A program made the position numbers and the translations under genes. The notes beneath the pieces were generated by a model. It had not been told where the DNA came from, made no database searches, and saw only the letters and a program-made list of their open reading frames with translations. DNA of 42,685 nt from Bacteriovoracaceae bacterium UBA6261 (GTDB taxonomy: Bacteria > Bdellovibrionota > Bacteriovoracia > Bacteriovoracales > Bacteriovoracaceae), in assembly GCA_002440825.1 (NCBI GenBank), contig DJVH01000093.1, forward strand, positions 8,354 through 51,038. The letters are read 5' to 3'. This document shows positions 21,990 to 29,787 of the stretch, one piece after another (within the stretch, counting starts at the first letter, position 1; each line of letters starts with the position of its first letter).

Positions 21990-24527
21990 ATGACCGGGGT
22001 TAGATTCTTGAATTCTACAGAAGAAAATTCCAGGCTTTTAGAAAAAGGGCGAGCTCTTTTCAAGCAAGGCGGACTGAATTCCGCAATGTGCAACGAACGG
22101 CTGTTAAAAGAAGGCCCTAATGAATTTGCTCTTCAGACCAACCGCACTTTGTTCAAAATAGTTCTGGAGCTCTTAAAAGAACCGATGGTCTATCTGCTTC
22201 TTGGGTGCTGCCTGGTTTATTTTATCCTCGGTGATGCACAGGAAGCCGTCATGCTTTCCGCTTTTCTAGTTGTCATCATGGGTCTTACTGTCACTCAGGA
22301 GGCTAAGGCGGAACACGCCCTAGAAGCTTTGCAGAAACTCTCCAGCCCGAGAGCGCAAGTCCTTCGCGATGGAGCGAAAAAAAGAATTGCCGGAAGTGAC
22401 GTCGTTCGCGAAGATCTTCTTTTTTTAAATGAGGGTGACCGGATCAGCGCCGATGGCCTGCTGGTTTCCAGCTCACATTTATTTGTCGATGAATCGCTCA
22501 TTACCGGCGAATCTCTGCCTGTCCAAAAAAATTATTCAGAAAAAATTTATGCCGGAACCACAGTTAACTCTGGCCAGGCGGTCGCCTTTGTCACCGCGAC
22601 CGGGTTTAAGACCGAAATAGGTGAAATTGGAAAATCACTCAAGGCCGAAAGCAATCAATCGACCAGACTTGAACAACAAACCCGCTCACTTGTAGTCAAA
22701 TTATCTTTTGCCGCCGTATTCCTCTGTCTTGCGGTCATTGTCATCTATGCGCTCACCAGACAAGATTGGGTTAACGGTGTCTTGACTGGTTTGACTCTCG
22801 CCATGGCCATTCTTCCCAATGAGCTTCCAGCAGTGCTGACCATCTTTTTTTCACTCGGAGCCTGGCGACTCTCTCAACGGCAAGTTTTAACCAGAAAAAT
22901 TTCTGCAGTGGAAAATCTGGGATCGACAACTGTGTTGTGTGTGGATAAGACAGGCACTCTCACAATGAATCAGATGGAAATCCAGATGATTTATGCCAAT
23001 GGACTTTATGCAGACACGGCTGCTTTAAAAGTTCTTGAAGAAAACTTTCATCAAACACTTGAATTCGGCATCCTGGCCAGTAAGCGCGATCCTTTTGATC
23101 CGATGGAAATCGCATTTCTCAAAGCGGGTGAAAGATTTTTAAAAAATACGGAGCACCTTCATTTCGACTGGAATCTCGAGAAAGAATATCCTTTGAGCAA
23201 TGAGCTTTTGTCCATCAGTCATGCCTGGAAACCTAGTGAGCAAAGCGATACAGTCGTGGGCGCAAAAGGCGCGCCTGAAGCCATTCTTGAATTGTGCCAT
23301 CTCGATCCGAAAGCAGAGCTACAACTCAAAGAAGTTTCAGATGATATGGCCGCAAAAGGATTGCGTGTTCTGGGTGTGGCGAGAGCAACGACCACCGAAA
23401 ATCCTCTGCCAGGTCACCAGCACGATTTTAATTTTGAATTTCTCGGTTTTATCGGCATAGCCGATCCAGTTCGCGAAGGTGTGACTGAAGCAATCAAACT
23501 CTGTCACGAGGCCGGGATTAAAATTCTCATGCTGACCGGCGATCATAAATCCACCGCGCTTTCAATTGCTCAAAAAATTGGTTTGCAAACTCATGATCAA
23601 GTGCTGACAGGCAAAGAAATGGAATCAATGAGTGACGATGATCTTTTGCACTTTCTAAAAACTGGCAGAGTTTTTTCCAGAGTTATGCCTTCACAAAAGT
23701 TGCGAATGGTAAAACTTCTCAAAAATTCCGGAGAAATCGTGGCCATGACCGGCGACGGCGTCAACGATGCTCCGGCCCTGAAAGAAGCGCATATAGGTAT
23801 TGCCATGGGCGAGCGAGGAACAGATGTGGCCCGCGAAGCCAGTCACATTGTTCTCTTGAAGGATGACTTCGCGTACATCGTCTCGGCCATCCGTCAGGGA
23901 AGAAGAATCTATCGTAATATTAAGAATGCGCTCGTCTATCTGCTTGCTGTCCACATTCCTATCGCGGGCATGTCCATCATTCCGGTCTTCGCAAAGCTCC
24001 CTTTGGTTTTCCTTCCTGCTCACATTGCGTTTTTACATTTGATCATCGAGCCGGCTTCGTCGGTGGCCTTTGAAGTTGAACCAGCGGACGATCAGATGAT
24101 GAAGAAAAAACCGCGCTCACCTAGTGAACCTTTGTTTAACAAAGAAATTCTTTTTGGAAGTTTTATTCGAGGGATTTTTCTTCTTGCCGCCCTTTCTGGC
24201 ATCTATTTAATTGCCCTGAAAAGAAATCAGGGTGCGGCGGAAGCGAGGGCCCTTGTCTTTACCACGTTGATCATTGCCAATATGCTACTGATTCACTTTA
24301 GTCGGGACTCAGAAGAGAAATTTGTCAAAAGATTATTTAAAGCGCCCAACCGTGTTGTCTTCTCTATAGGCATTGGTTCACTGCTGTTGTTAATTTCAGC
24401 GCTCTATGTGCCTTATATCCGTGATCTGATGAGATTTTCTTATCTTCATCCAAATGATTTATTCCTTTGTCTGGGAATAGCCATTATCACTACTTTTCTC
24501 GGTGAAATTTTTTTGGATCGATTTTAA
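21990..24527 (+). CDS. P-type cation ATPase (P2-like, calcium-type)
   Basis: 845 residues. TGES at 172-175, phosphorylation site DKTGT starting at D319, MLTGDHKSTA and TGDGVNDAP at 587-595 are all present; membrane helices M1-M4 and a six-helix C-terminal bundle complete the fold. The N-terminal cation-ATPase domain (LNSAMCNERLLKEGPNEF) and overall length match bacterial P2A/P2-like pumps, probably for Ca2+ or another divalent cation. The M4 ion-site motif is PNELP (276-280) instead of the usual PEGLP or PEELP, so specificity may differ. There is no clear ribosome site. Confidence 0.92.
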   Translation: MTGVRFLNSTEENSRLLEKGRALFKQGGLNSAMCNERLLKEGPNEFALQTNRTLFKIVLELLKEPMVYLLLGCCLVYFILGDAQEAVMLSAFLVVIMGLTVTQEAKAEHALEALQKLSSPRAQVLRDGAKKRIAGSDVVREDLLFLNEGDRISADGLLVSSSHLFVDESLITGESLPVQKNYSEKIYAGTTVNSGQAVAFVTATGFKTEIGEIGKSLKAESNQSTRLEQQTRSLVVKLSFAAVFLCLAVIVIYALTRQDWVNGVLTGLTLAMAILPNELPAVLTIFFSLGAWRLSQRQVLTRKISAVENLGSTTVLCVDKTGTLTMNQMEIQMIYANGLYADTAALKVLEENFHQTLEFGILASKRDPFDPMEIAFLKAGERFLKNTEHLHFDWNLEKEYPLSNELLSISHAWKPSEQSDTVVGAKGAPEAILELCHLDPKAELQLKEVSDDMAAKGLRVLGVARATTTENPLPGHQHDFNFEFLGFIGIADPVREGVTEAIKLCHEAGIKILMLTGDHKSTALSIAQKIGLQTHDQVLTGKEMESMSDDDLLHFLKTGRVFSRVMPSQKLRMVKLLKNSGEIVAMTGDGVNDAPALKEAHIGIAMGERGTDVAREASHIVLLKDDFAYIVSAIRQGRRIYRNIKNALVYLLAVHIPIAGMSIIPVFAKLPLVFLPAHIAFLHLIIEPASSVAFEVEPADDQMMKKKPRSPSEPLFNKEILFGSFIRGIFLLAALSGIYLIALKRNQGAAEARALVFTTLIIANMLLIHFSRDSEEKFVKRLFKAPNRVVFSIGIGSLLLLISALYVPYIRDLMRFSYLHPNDLFLCLGIAIITTFLGEIFLDRF

Positions 24528-24534
24528 AATTGTC

Positions 24535-24593
24535 CTCATTTTTTCCGGCCGCCGTTCGATAGAGAACGCCAACGAACATCCGGAAAAAATGAG
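24535..24593. repeat. perfect 14-bp inverted repeat with inner complementarity
   Basis: CTCATTTTTTCCGG (24535-24548) and CCGGAAAAAATGAG (24580-24593) are exact complements around 31 bases that contain a second pair (GTTCG / CGAAC). T-tracts are on the 5' arm and A-tracts on the 3' arm, the reverse of an intrinsic terminator. It sits just after the P-type ATPase stop. Confidence 0.85.
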
Positions 24594-24630
24594 TCCAGAA
24601 AATTTAATTAATTATTTATTGAAATTGCTC

Positions 24631-24667
24631 TTAAGTATTGTCGCCATCATGTGCATAAAATACTTAA
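24631..24667. repeat. weak AT-rich inverted repeat
   Basis: TTAAGTATT (24631-24639) and AATACTTAA (24659-24667) are complementary around 19 bases. It lies between the convergent P-type ATPase and small secreted-protein genes and may end transcription weakly. Confidence 0.4.
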
Positions 24668-24679
24668 TGTTCACCTGAG

Positions 24680-25066
24680 CTATTCCTCTACAACAAGAGT
24701 TAGACAAGCATCAAGATCTTTAAAGAAATGTTCGTTGAGTTTGTCCTCAACCAGAATTTGTTCCGCTGTTTTGATTTCTTTAAAAACACATGAAGCGTAC
24801 TTTTCAGAAAATTTTCCGGGAATAAATCCTCTGTCCATTATTTTGAAACGAAGACGACAGCTCGCCGTATTTTCGTCACAGGAAAAAGATTTAAATTTAA
24901 AATCATAACGACCTTCACACCATGAAGTACTGCAAGCTTCCCCGATCAACTGAAGAACTTGTGAGCGGTCTTCGGTTGTAAGGATAGAAGCAAACGGCGT
25001 ATTCGATTCAGCTTTTGCCACTTTAATCGAACAAGCTAAAAGAAAACTAAGTGCGAAAATTTTCAT
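24680..25066 (-). CDS. small secreted cysteine-containing protein
   Basis: 128 residues with a signal peptide (MKIFALSFLLACSIKVAKAE) and six Cys in the mature part (EACSTSWCEG, FSCDENTASC, ASCVF, DACL), probably three disulfides. A Cys in the signal region is not followed by a lipobox arrangement, so it is a secreted protein, not a lipoprotein. No family is recognised. Ribosome site AAAGGAGG is ideal. Confidence 0.75.
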   Translation of the reverse strand: MKIFALSFLLACSIKVAKAESNTPFASILTTEDRSQVLQLIGEACSTSWCEGRYDFKFKSFSCDENTASCRLRFKIMDRGFIPGKFSEKYASCVFKEIKTAEQILVEDKLNEHFFKDLDACLTLVVEE

Positions 25067-25135
25067 GACCTTTTCCTCCTTTGATAAGAGTGCAATACAT
25101 AACGATTGGCCATGATGAAGTAAAGAATTTTAACC

Positions 25136-25150
25136 ATAGCTTAAAGCTAT
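25136..25150. promoter_or_regulatory. palindrome upstream of an RpoN-like site
   Basis: ATAGCTT-A-AAGCTAT is a perfect 7-bp palindrome 25 bases ahead of the sigma-54-like element at 25175-25190. It could be an operator or activator site, but no regulator is known. Confidence 0.3.
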
Positions 25151-25174
25151 CAATGAAATTTTAAAGTTCTCTTG

Positions 25175-25190
25175 AGGCACTGCCCTTGCA
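25175..25190 (+). promoter_or_regulatory. probable sigma-54 promoter of the isochorismatase-like operon
   Basis: AGGCACTGCCCTTGCA matches TGGCACG-N4-TTGCA at all but two positions with correct spacing. It ends 20 bases before ATG 25211, giving a short leader that still contains the GAGG ribosome site. Confidence 0.55.
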
Positions 25191-25210
25191 GAATTGACCG
25201 CGAGGTTCTG

Positions 25211-25756
25211 ATGACGGCTCGTGCTCTTCTTATTCTCGATATGTTGAATACACTCGACTTTCCAGAGGCGCGGCAACTTTACCCAAAAGCGATGACAGCA
25301 GCAAAGAAGATCAAAAAATTAAAAGAGCGCTGTAAAAAGAAAAAAATTCCTGTTATCTACGTCAACGATAATTTTGGACAATGGCGTTCGGACTGGAAAC
25401 AAATTTTTACAATTGTCTGTTCACCAAAAAGTCTCGGAGGAAAACTCGCCCGCTTATTGAAACCAGAAGATGATGATTTCTTCGTCTTAAAACCCAAGCA
25501 TTCGGGATTTTATTCAACCACGCTGGAAGTGTTGTTAGAACAACTTAAAGTCAAGAAACTCATTATCACCGGTATTGCCGGAAACATCTGTGTGTTATTT
25601 ACAGCAAATGATGCTCACATGCGGGACTATGAAGTCATTGTTCCCAAAGACTGTATTGCTTCCAACTCTGTAAAAGACAATAACTTTGCTCTTCATCAGT
25701 TTGAAAATGTTTTTAATTTTAAAATTACTCCCTCCCCCTCATTGAAGCTTGATTAG
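25211..25756 (+). CDS. isochorismatase-family cysteine hydrolase
   Basis: 181 residues of the isochorismatase/nicotinamidase fold. The catalytic set is D10 (LLILDML), a Lys in VLKPKHSGF (K94 or K96) and C127 in GIAGNICVLFTANDA. The cis-peptide GIAGNIC motif is typical of the family. The substrate could be an isochorismate, carbamoyl compound or nicotinamide analogue and cannot be told from sequence. ATG 25211 follows GAGG; it begins an operon with a 59-residue hydrophilic protein. Confidence 0.88.
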   Translation: MTARALLILDMLNTLDFPEARQLYPKAMTAAKKIKKLKERCKKKKIPVIYVNDNFGQWRSDWKQIFTIVCSPKSLGGKLARLLKPEDDDFFVLKPKHSGFYSTTLEVLLEQLKVKKLIITGIAGNICVLFTANDAHMRDYEVIVPKDCIASNSVKDNNFALHQFENVFNFKITPSPSLKLD

Positions 25757-25771
25757 CTAAGGAGACCTCGC

Positions 25772-25951
25772 ATGAATCGTGATAAAGCTCATAACAAGCC
25801 GGATGAATACGGATACGGACACGGAGAAGATCCGGTTCCTGCTGACAATAAAAAAGAAAATGAACGGCCGGAGAAAAAAACATCAAAAAGATTTTCTGGA
25901 AAGATTACCGAAAGAAAACTTGAACGCGGTTACGATCGACGGGTTAAATAA
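25772..25951 (+). CDS. tiny hydrophilic protein, 59 residues
   Basis: ATG 25772 follows TAAGGAGAC fifteen bases after the hydrolase stop. The product is extremely charged: MNRDKAHNKPDEYGYGHGED, then KKENERPEKKTSKR and a KLERGYDRRVK end, with no hydrophobic segment. It is probably disordered. It overlaps the end of convergent trmA by 22 bases. No family is known to me; it is a member, by size and composition, of the tiny-protein set seen throughout the window. Confidence 0.7.
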   Translation: MNRDKAHNKPDEYGYGHGEDPVPADNKKENERPEKKTSKRFSGKITERKLERGYDRRVK

Positions 25952-27015
25952 ACTCCGCTCTCCATGTGTTCTGTGTAGGGAAACTGGTCAAACAAGGCGA
26001 AACGCTCGATAGAATGTGTAGCTGTCAGCATTTCGAGGTTCGCTTTCAATGTTTCCGGATTGCAGGAAATATACACAATGCGAGGGTATTCCGAAACCAT
26101 GGCAAGGGTTCTGTCATCCAGTCCTGCTCGTGGAGGATCAACGAAAATGGTCTCGCAATCATAATCTTTGAGATCGATACCTTTCAAGCGATTAAATTCG
26201 CGCACACCTTTCACAGCATCGCTGAATTCTTCTGCTGACATCCTGATGATCTGAACATTGTGAGCTTGATTTTCTTTAATATTGAATTGAGCAGACTCCA
26301 CTGAAGGAGAAGCGAGTTCTGTTGCGAGAACTTTGCGGAAATTTTCTGCGAGGGCGATAGAGAAATTCCCATTGCCGCAATAAAGTTCAAGCAAATCGCC
26401 TCTGCTGTTTTTTGTGACATCAATCGCCCACTCCAGCATTTTGACAGCGACATGAGCATTGGGCTGAGTAAATGAATTTTCAACTTGCTTATAGATTAAT
26501 TCTTTACCGTTCACTTGTAATTTTTCAATCACGAAGTCCTGATCGAGAACAATTTTTTGTTTTCGTGCACGACCAATAATATTCACATTGAAACGCTTTG
26601 AAAGACGTTCTTTGAGAGCAGAAGCTTCGAGAGACCAATCTTCGTTCAAGGCGCGGTGATAAAGCAAGGACACCAGAATTTCACCGGAAACTGTAGAAAG
26701 AAAATCCACTTGAAATAACTTGTGGCGAAGAGTTTTATTCGGTCGAAGCTCAAGCATAAGAGCTTCCATCATCTCATTGATGAGAAGACTGGCCGGAAGA
26801 AACTGGTCAGTTCGAATCTTTTGATCGCTCACTTTATCAAACATGTAATAGTAAAGATCTTCGCCTTCATGCCACACTCTGAATTCCGAGCGCATGCGGT
26901 AATGCGAAGGAGTTGACGGAAACACTTCAAGCGCAGGAGGACAAAACTGAGCAAACATCTTTGTGAGACGTTCTTTTTTTTCTTCAAGCTGAGCTTCGTA
27001 TTTCTGCATTTCCAT
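25930..27015 (-). CDS. trmA: tRNA (uracil-5-)-methyltransferase
   Basis: 361 residues. It methylates U54 of tRNA to ribothymidine using S-adenosylmethionine. The start resembles the E. coli enzyme (QKYEAQLEEKKERL, SHYRMRSEFRVWH), LLELYCGNGNFS is the methyl-donor motif, FVDPPRAGL the motif IV region, and ISCNPETL holds the nucleophile C318. The ATG at 27015 is preferred to a TTG four codons earlier because GGA lies seven bases before it. No iron-sulfur TRAM region is present, separating it from RlmD-type paralogues. Confidence 0.93.
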   Translation of the reverse strand: MEMQKYEAQLEEKKERLTKMFAQFCPPALEVFPSTPSHYRMRSEFRVWHEGEDLYYYMFDKVSDQKIRTDQFLPASLLINEMMEALMLELRPNKTLRHKLFQVDFLSTVSGEILVSLLYHRALNEDWSLEASALKERLSKRFNVNIIGRARKQKIVLDQDFVIEKLQVNGKELIYKQVENSFTQPNAHVAVKMLEWAIDVTKNSRGDLLELYCGNGNFSIALAENFRKVLATELASPSVESAQFNIKENQAHNVQIIRMSAEEFSDAVKGVREFNRLKGIDLKDYDCETIFVDPPRAGLDDRTLAMVSEYPRIVYISCNPETLKANLEMLTATHSIERFALFDQFPYTEHMESGVYLTRRS

Positions 27016-27087
27016 AATCTGATCCAATGAATTTTATAGGGACAAACTTTACCATGGCCCCTTCCAAAGCTGAATCCTTTTCTATTG

Positions 27088-27103
27088 TGGGCACCAATTT
27101 GCA
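27088..27103 (+). promoter_or_regulatory. probable sigma-54 promoter of the DUF2892-BON operon
   Basis: TGGGCACCAATTTGCA contains GGCAC and TTTGCA; GG to GC spacing is ten bases when counted from the first two G. It ends 37 bases before ATG 27140. Confidence 0.55.
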
Positions 27104-27139
27104 GTAAAAAAAATGGACAGTTCTATCAGGAGCAGATTT

Positions 27140-27619
27140 ATGACCCACTTGCAATCATCACCAGCTATCAAAAATCCCCACGACCGCGTGAGAAACCGCA
27201 GTCCAAAAGCCTTTAATAGAGAGATTGATCAGAAAACGGATTACATGATCAAAACCACATTGGAAAAAGGAGCCTTTGCCATCAGAGAGAGACTTCTGCA
27301 GCTCGATAAAGAATGGGATATTGACCGCGCATTGGATTTTCTTTTTGCAACCACCGTGGGCGCACAGCTCGCCCTGTCCGTAAAAAGAAAGAAAACAAGC
27401 TTTGCCTGGTTCCCTTTGATTCAAACTGCTTTTCTCTTTTTGCATACAACTTATGGATGGTGTCCTCCGGTGCCAGTGCTTAGAAAACTCGGCTTCCGTA
27501 CACGTTTTGAAATTCAATCAGAACGCGAGGAACTACTGAATGCTTTGATCAATCTTGAAAGCGAGTACCCGGGGAAAAAATACACCGTAGCGGAATACGA
27601 TATCTACGGTTCTATTTAA
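27140..27619 (+). CDS. DUF2892 (YgaP-TM-like) membrane-associated protein
   Basis: 159 residues; ATG 27140 has CAGGAG nine bases upstream. Residues 70-120 carry the DUF2892 pattern: DIDRALDFLFATTVGAQLAL, a linker, FLFLHTTYGWCPPVPVLRKLG. This is the two-helix membrane module found alone or fused to rhodanese in YgaP. The N-terminal 60 residues are hydrophilic with RNRSPKAFNREID, and a charged helix closes the protein. Function is unknown. It leads an operon with a 50-residue protein and a BON protein. Confidence 0.75.
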   Translation: MTHLQSSPAIKNPHDRVRNRSPKAFNREIDQKTDYMIKTTLEKGAFAIRERLLQLDKEWDIDRALDFLFATTVGAQLALSVKRKKTSFAWFPLIQTAFLFLHTTYGWCPPVPVLRKLGFRTRFEIQSEREELLNALINLESEYPGKKYTVAEYDIYGSI

Positions 27620-27646
27620 GGGTTCAATTTAAGGGTTCAATTTAAG
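27615..27646 (+). repeat. short tandem repeat at the stop of the DUF2892 gene
   Basis: TTTAAGGGTTCAA occurs twice head to tail (27615-27627, 27628-27640) followed by TTTAAG. The first copy contains the stop codon. It is probably a replication-slippage duplication with no known role. Confidence 0.85.
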
Positions 27647-27666
27647 TTTTAAGTGAAGGAGTCTTT

Positions 27667-27819
27667 ATGAGAGAAAGTGATAAAGGAGATAAAGTCGATC
27701 ACCGCAATGTGAGCGACCCTATTCCCGAAAGAAAAGATTTCATTGACCATTTGAAAAAAAATGCTCCGGTTGATGAAGAAAAATTGAAAGATTTTGACAA
27801 GACAGGAGCAAAAAAATGA
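27667..27819 (+). CDS. tiny acidic hydrophilic protein, 50 residues
   Basis: ATG 27667 follows GAAGGAG at good spacing. The sequence starts MRESDKGDKVDHRNVSDPIP and ends LKDFDKTGAKK; it is all charged or polar and probably disordered. Its TGA overlaps the ATG of the BON gene as ATGA, so the two are translationally coupled. No family is recognised. Confidence 0.7.
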   Translation: MRESDKGDKVDHRNVSDPIPERKDFIDHLKKNAPVDEEKLKDFDKTGAKK

Positions 27820-28493
27820 ATCGAAATTCAAGAGACAGAAGTCCGAAATACCGAAGCCCTATTTATGGAAATGAAGAAGTCGAATCCAATTATCGCGGCA
27901 AAGGGCGCGGTTTTTCCAATCCCAACGACAGTTACGACAGACAACCTGAACAAATGTATGAACACGATTTCTCCAAAGACAATTGGGGACAGGATGAATA
28001 TGTCGATACGGCCGGGCCGTTGAATGAAAATGAACTCAAGGGCTCGCGCCAAATGCACGATCGCGAACACTACGGATCGGCAAGACCGGATTATCCGCGC
28101 AAACGCTTTCATGCCACCCAGGAAGAATATCCTCTCAGACGCTCTCTGCATCCGCAGGACAGGAAAAGTTTTTCAGGAGTCGGACCAAAAAATTACAAAC
28201 GCTCCGACGATCGCATTGAAGAAGAAGTCTGCAATGTTCTCATGAAAGACAGAAATATTGATGCGAGCAATATCGAAGTTCATGTTCGCGACGGCGTAGT
28301 CATTCTCTCAGGCACAGTCGACAGCCGCATGGATAAAATTGAGGCAGAGATGGCCATAGAAGGCATTGCCGGTGTGGATGATATTCAGAACGAAATCAAA
28401 CTGAAAAAGTGGGGCGATTACTCGGATAGACCGTATCAGAGGGATTGGTATGATCGGAATCCTGGGGAGAAGGATAAGGATCAGTACTATTAG
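27816..28493 (+). CDS. BON-domain protein with disordered N-terminal half (paralogue 1)
   Basis: 225 residues. The first 120 are Arg/Asp/Tyr/Asn-rich with no predicted fold. The motif FSGVGPKNYKRSDDRIEEEV precedes a BON domain at about 128-200: IDASNIEVHVRDGVVILSG, VDSRMDKIEAEMAIEG and GVDDIQNEI. BON domains bind phospholipid or peptidoglycan-associated partners and here there is no signal peptide, so a cytoplasmic role is possible. A charged tail ends in EKDKDQYY. Two further paralogues lie at 31546 and 40494. Confidence 0.85.
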   Translation: MNRNSRDRSPKYRSPIYGNEEVESNYRGKGRGFSNPNDSYDRQPEQMYEHDFSKDNWGQDEYVDTAGPLNENELKGSRQMHDREHYGSARPDYPRKRFHATQEEYPLRRSLHPQDRKSFSGVGPKNYKRSDDRIEEEVCNVLMKDRNIDASNIEVHVRDGVVILSGTVDSRMDKIEAEMAIEGIAGVDDIQNEIKLKKWGDYSDRPYQRDWYDRNPGEKDKDQYY

Positions 28494-28510
28494 ATGATTG
28501 ATGGGTGCTG

Positions 28511-28600
28511 TTGGCCGTTGGATGTTGGCCGGTTGATGTATGATGATTAAACATCAAACATCCCCATAGAACATCAATCAGCCAACGGCCAACATCCAAC
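28511..28600. repeat. interrupted inverted repeat with GTTGG-rich units
   Basis: GTTGGATGTTGGCCG (28517-28531) is the exact complement of CGGCCAACATCCAAC (28586-28600), and TTGATGT (28533-28539) pairs with ACATCAA (28571-28577), extending the stem. The left part also carries direct GTTGGCC repeats. It fills the space between the convergent BON and glyoxalase genes. The internal repetition suggests a REP- or MITE-like element. Confidence 0.75.
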
Positions 28601-28613
28601 TTCTCACATCGAC

Positions 28614-29033
28614 CTACCAACTCCCACTATTCTCCATTTCCTTCCAGGGCGAGGCCGGCGCAAGAGGCTCCCCTTTCTGCAATAGTTCCACTGATTGATT
28701 GTCAGGTGATTTCACAAAGGCCATATATCCGTCTCTCGGCGGTCGATTGATAAGGACACCAGCTTTCATCAGGCGGTCGCATGTTTCATAGATATTTTCG
28801 ACCTGGAAGGCGAGATGCCCGAAGTTTCTTCCGAAAGAATATTCATCTTCCTGCTCCCAGTTATAAGTCAATTCGATTTCCGGTTCGCCTTTGGCGGTGG
28901 CCAGAAAGACCAGTGTAAATTTTCCTGCCGGATATTCATTACGGCGCGTTTCAATAAGTCCTAATTTGTTAACGAAGAAATCCAATGCACGGTCTAAATC
29001 TTTTACTCGCAACATCGTATGGAGAAATTTCAT
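28614..29033 (-). CDS. gloA: lactoylglutathione lyase (glyoxalase I)
   Basis: 139 residues of the VOC superfamily. Metal ligands H5, E54 (IELTYNW), H73 (FGHLAF) and E116 (SVELLQ) match those of E. coli GloA. It converts the methylglyoxal-glutathione hemithioacetal to lactoylglutathione, detoxifying methylglyoxal. The C-terminal 20 residues (APASPWKEMENSGSW) are extra. AGGAAG upstream sets the start. Confidence 0.9.
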   Translation of the reverse strand: MKFLHTMLRVKDLDRALDFFVNKLGLIETRRNEYPAGKFTLVFLATAKGEPEIELTYNWEQEDEYSFGRNFGHLAFQVENIYETCDRLMKAGVLINRPPRDGYMAFVKSPDNQSVELLQKGEPLAPASPWKEMENSGSW

Positions 29034-29108
29034 TTTTTTGCTTCCTGTTTTTTGATTTATGCACCAAAATATTGGAGCTAATCATATCGCTGTTAAAGGA
29101 GTTACGAA

Positions 29109-29738
29109 ATGAAAAAAATTCTCATTCTCTTATCTGTTGTGGCCATGTTTTTAACTGGCTGTGCAAGTGAAAACAAAAGAACATACGCAGGAGCTGGAAT
29201 CGGCGCTGCTGCTGGTGGTGCATTGGGTGCAGTTCTAGGAAAAGGAAAAGGCGCGGCCATTGGTGCGGTTCTTGGTGGGACACTCGGTGGTTATGTTGGT
29301 CACCGCATGGATAAGCAAGCTAAAGAACTTGAACAAATTGCAGAAACAAAAAGAACTGAACAAGGTCTTGTGACTAAATTAAAAAGTGACATTCTTTTTG
29401 ACACAGGAAAATCTGATCTGAAACCCGCTGCTCAGGACAACCTGAAAAAAATGGCAGAGATCATGAAGAAATATCCTGAGAACGTTTTGACAGTAAAAGG
29501 TTACACTGACAACACAGGTTCTAAAAACGTAAACGATGAACTTTCTGCAAAACGCGCAGCTGCTGTAAAGCAAACTCTTGTCGCTTCAGGAATGCCGGTT
29601 GAAACTATTTCAACAATCGGTATGGGTGAACTAAATCCAATCGCGGACAATGGAAAAATGGACGGAAGAAAACAAAACCGTCGCGTTGAAATTGAAGTGA
29701 CTGTTGATGAGTCTAAAGTTCCGAAAGAAAAAAAATAA
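29109..29738 (+). CDS. OmpA-family lipoprotein with glycine zipper
   Basis: 209 residues. Residues 1-17 are a lipoprotein signal with lipobox LTGC, lipidated at C18. Residues about 27-67 are a glycine-zipper stretch (GAGIGAAAGGALGAVLGKG) that may insert in or contact membrane. The C-terminal OmpA domain (about 92-200) has ILFDTGKSDL, VKGYTDNTGS, LSAKRAAAV and GRKQNRRVEI, which bind peptidoglycan. It tethers the outer membrane to the wall, like Pal or YiaD. AAAGGAG is at ideal distance, and a strong terminator follows. Confidence 0.93.
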   Translation: MKKILILLSVVAMFLTGCASENKRTYAGAGIGAAAGGALGAVLGKGKGAAIGAVLGGTLGGYVGHRMDKQAKELEQIAETKRTEQGLVTKLKSDILFDTGKSDLKPAAQDNLKKMAEIMKKYPENVLTVKGYTDNTGSKNVNDELSAKRAAAVKQTLVASGMPVETISTIGMGELNPIADNGKMDGRKQNRRVEIEVTVDESKVPKEKK

Positions 29739-29752
29739 TGACTAAATAAAGA

Positions 29753-29781
29753 AAGGCCCGCCTCCACGCGGGCCTTCTTAT
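29753..29781 (+). terminator. rho-independent terminator of the OmpA lipoprotein gene
   Basis: AAGGCCCGC (29753-29761) and GCGGGCCTT (29768-29776) pair around CTCCAC, followed by CTTATT. It also separates the convergent lytic-transglycosylase-like gene. Confidence 0.85.
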
Positions 29782-29787
29782 TCCCCC

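Noticed and set aside
28396..28620. Minus-strand frame at the end of the BON gene.
   Set aside because: It consists of the complement of the BON coding end and of the GTTGG-rich repeat.
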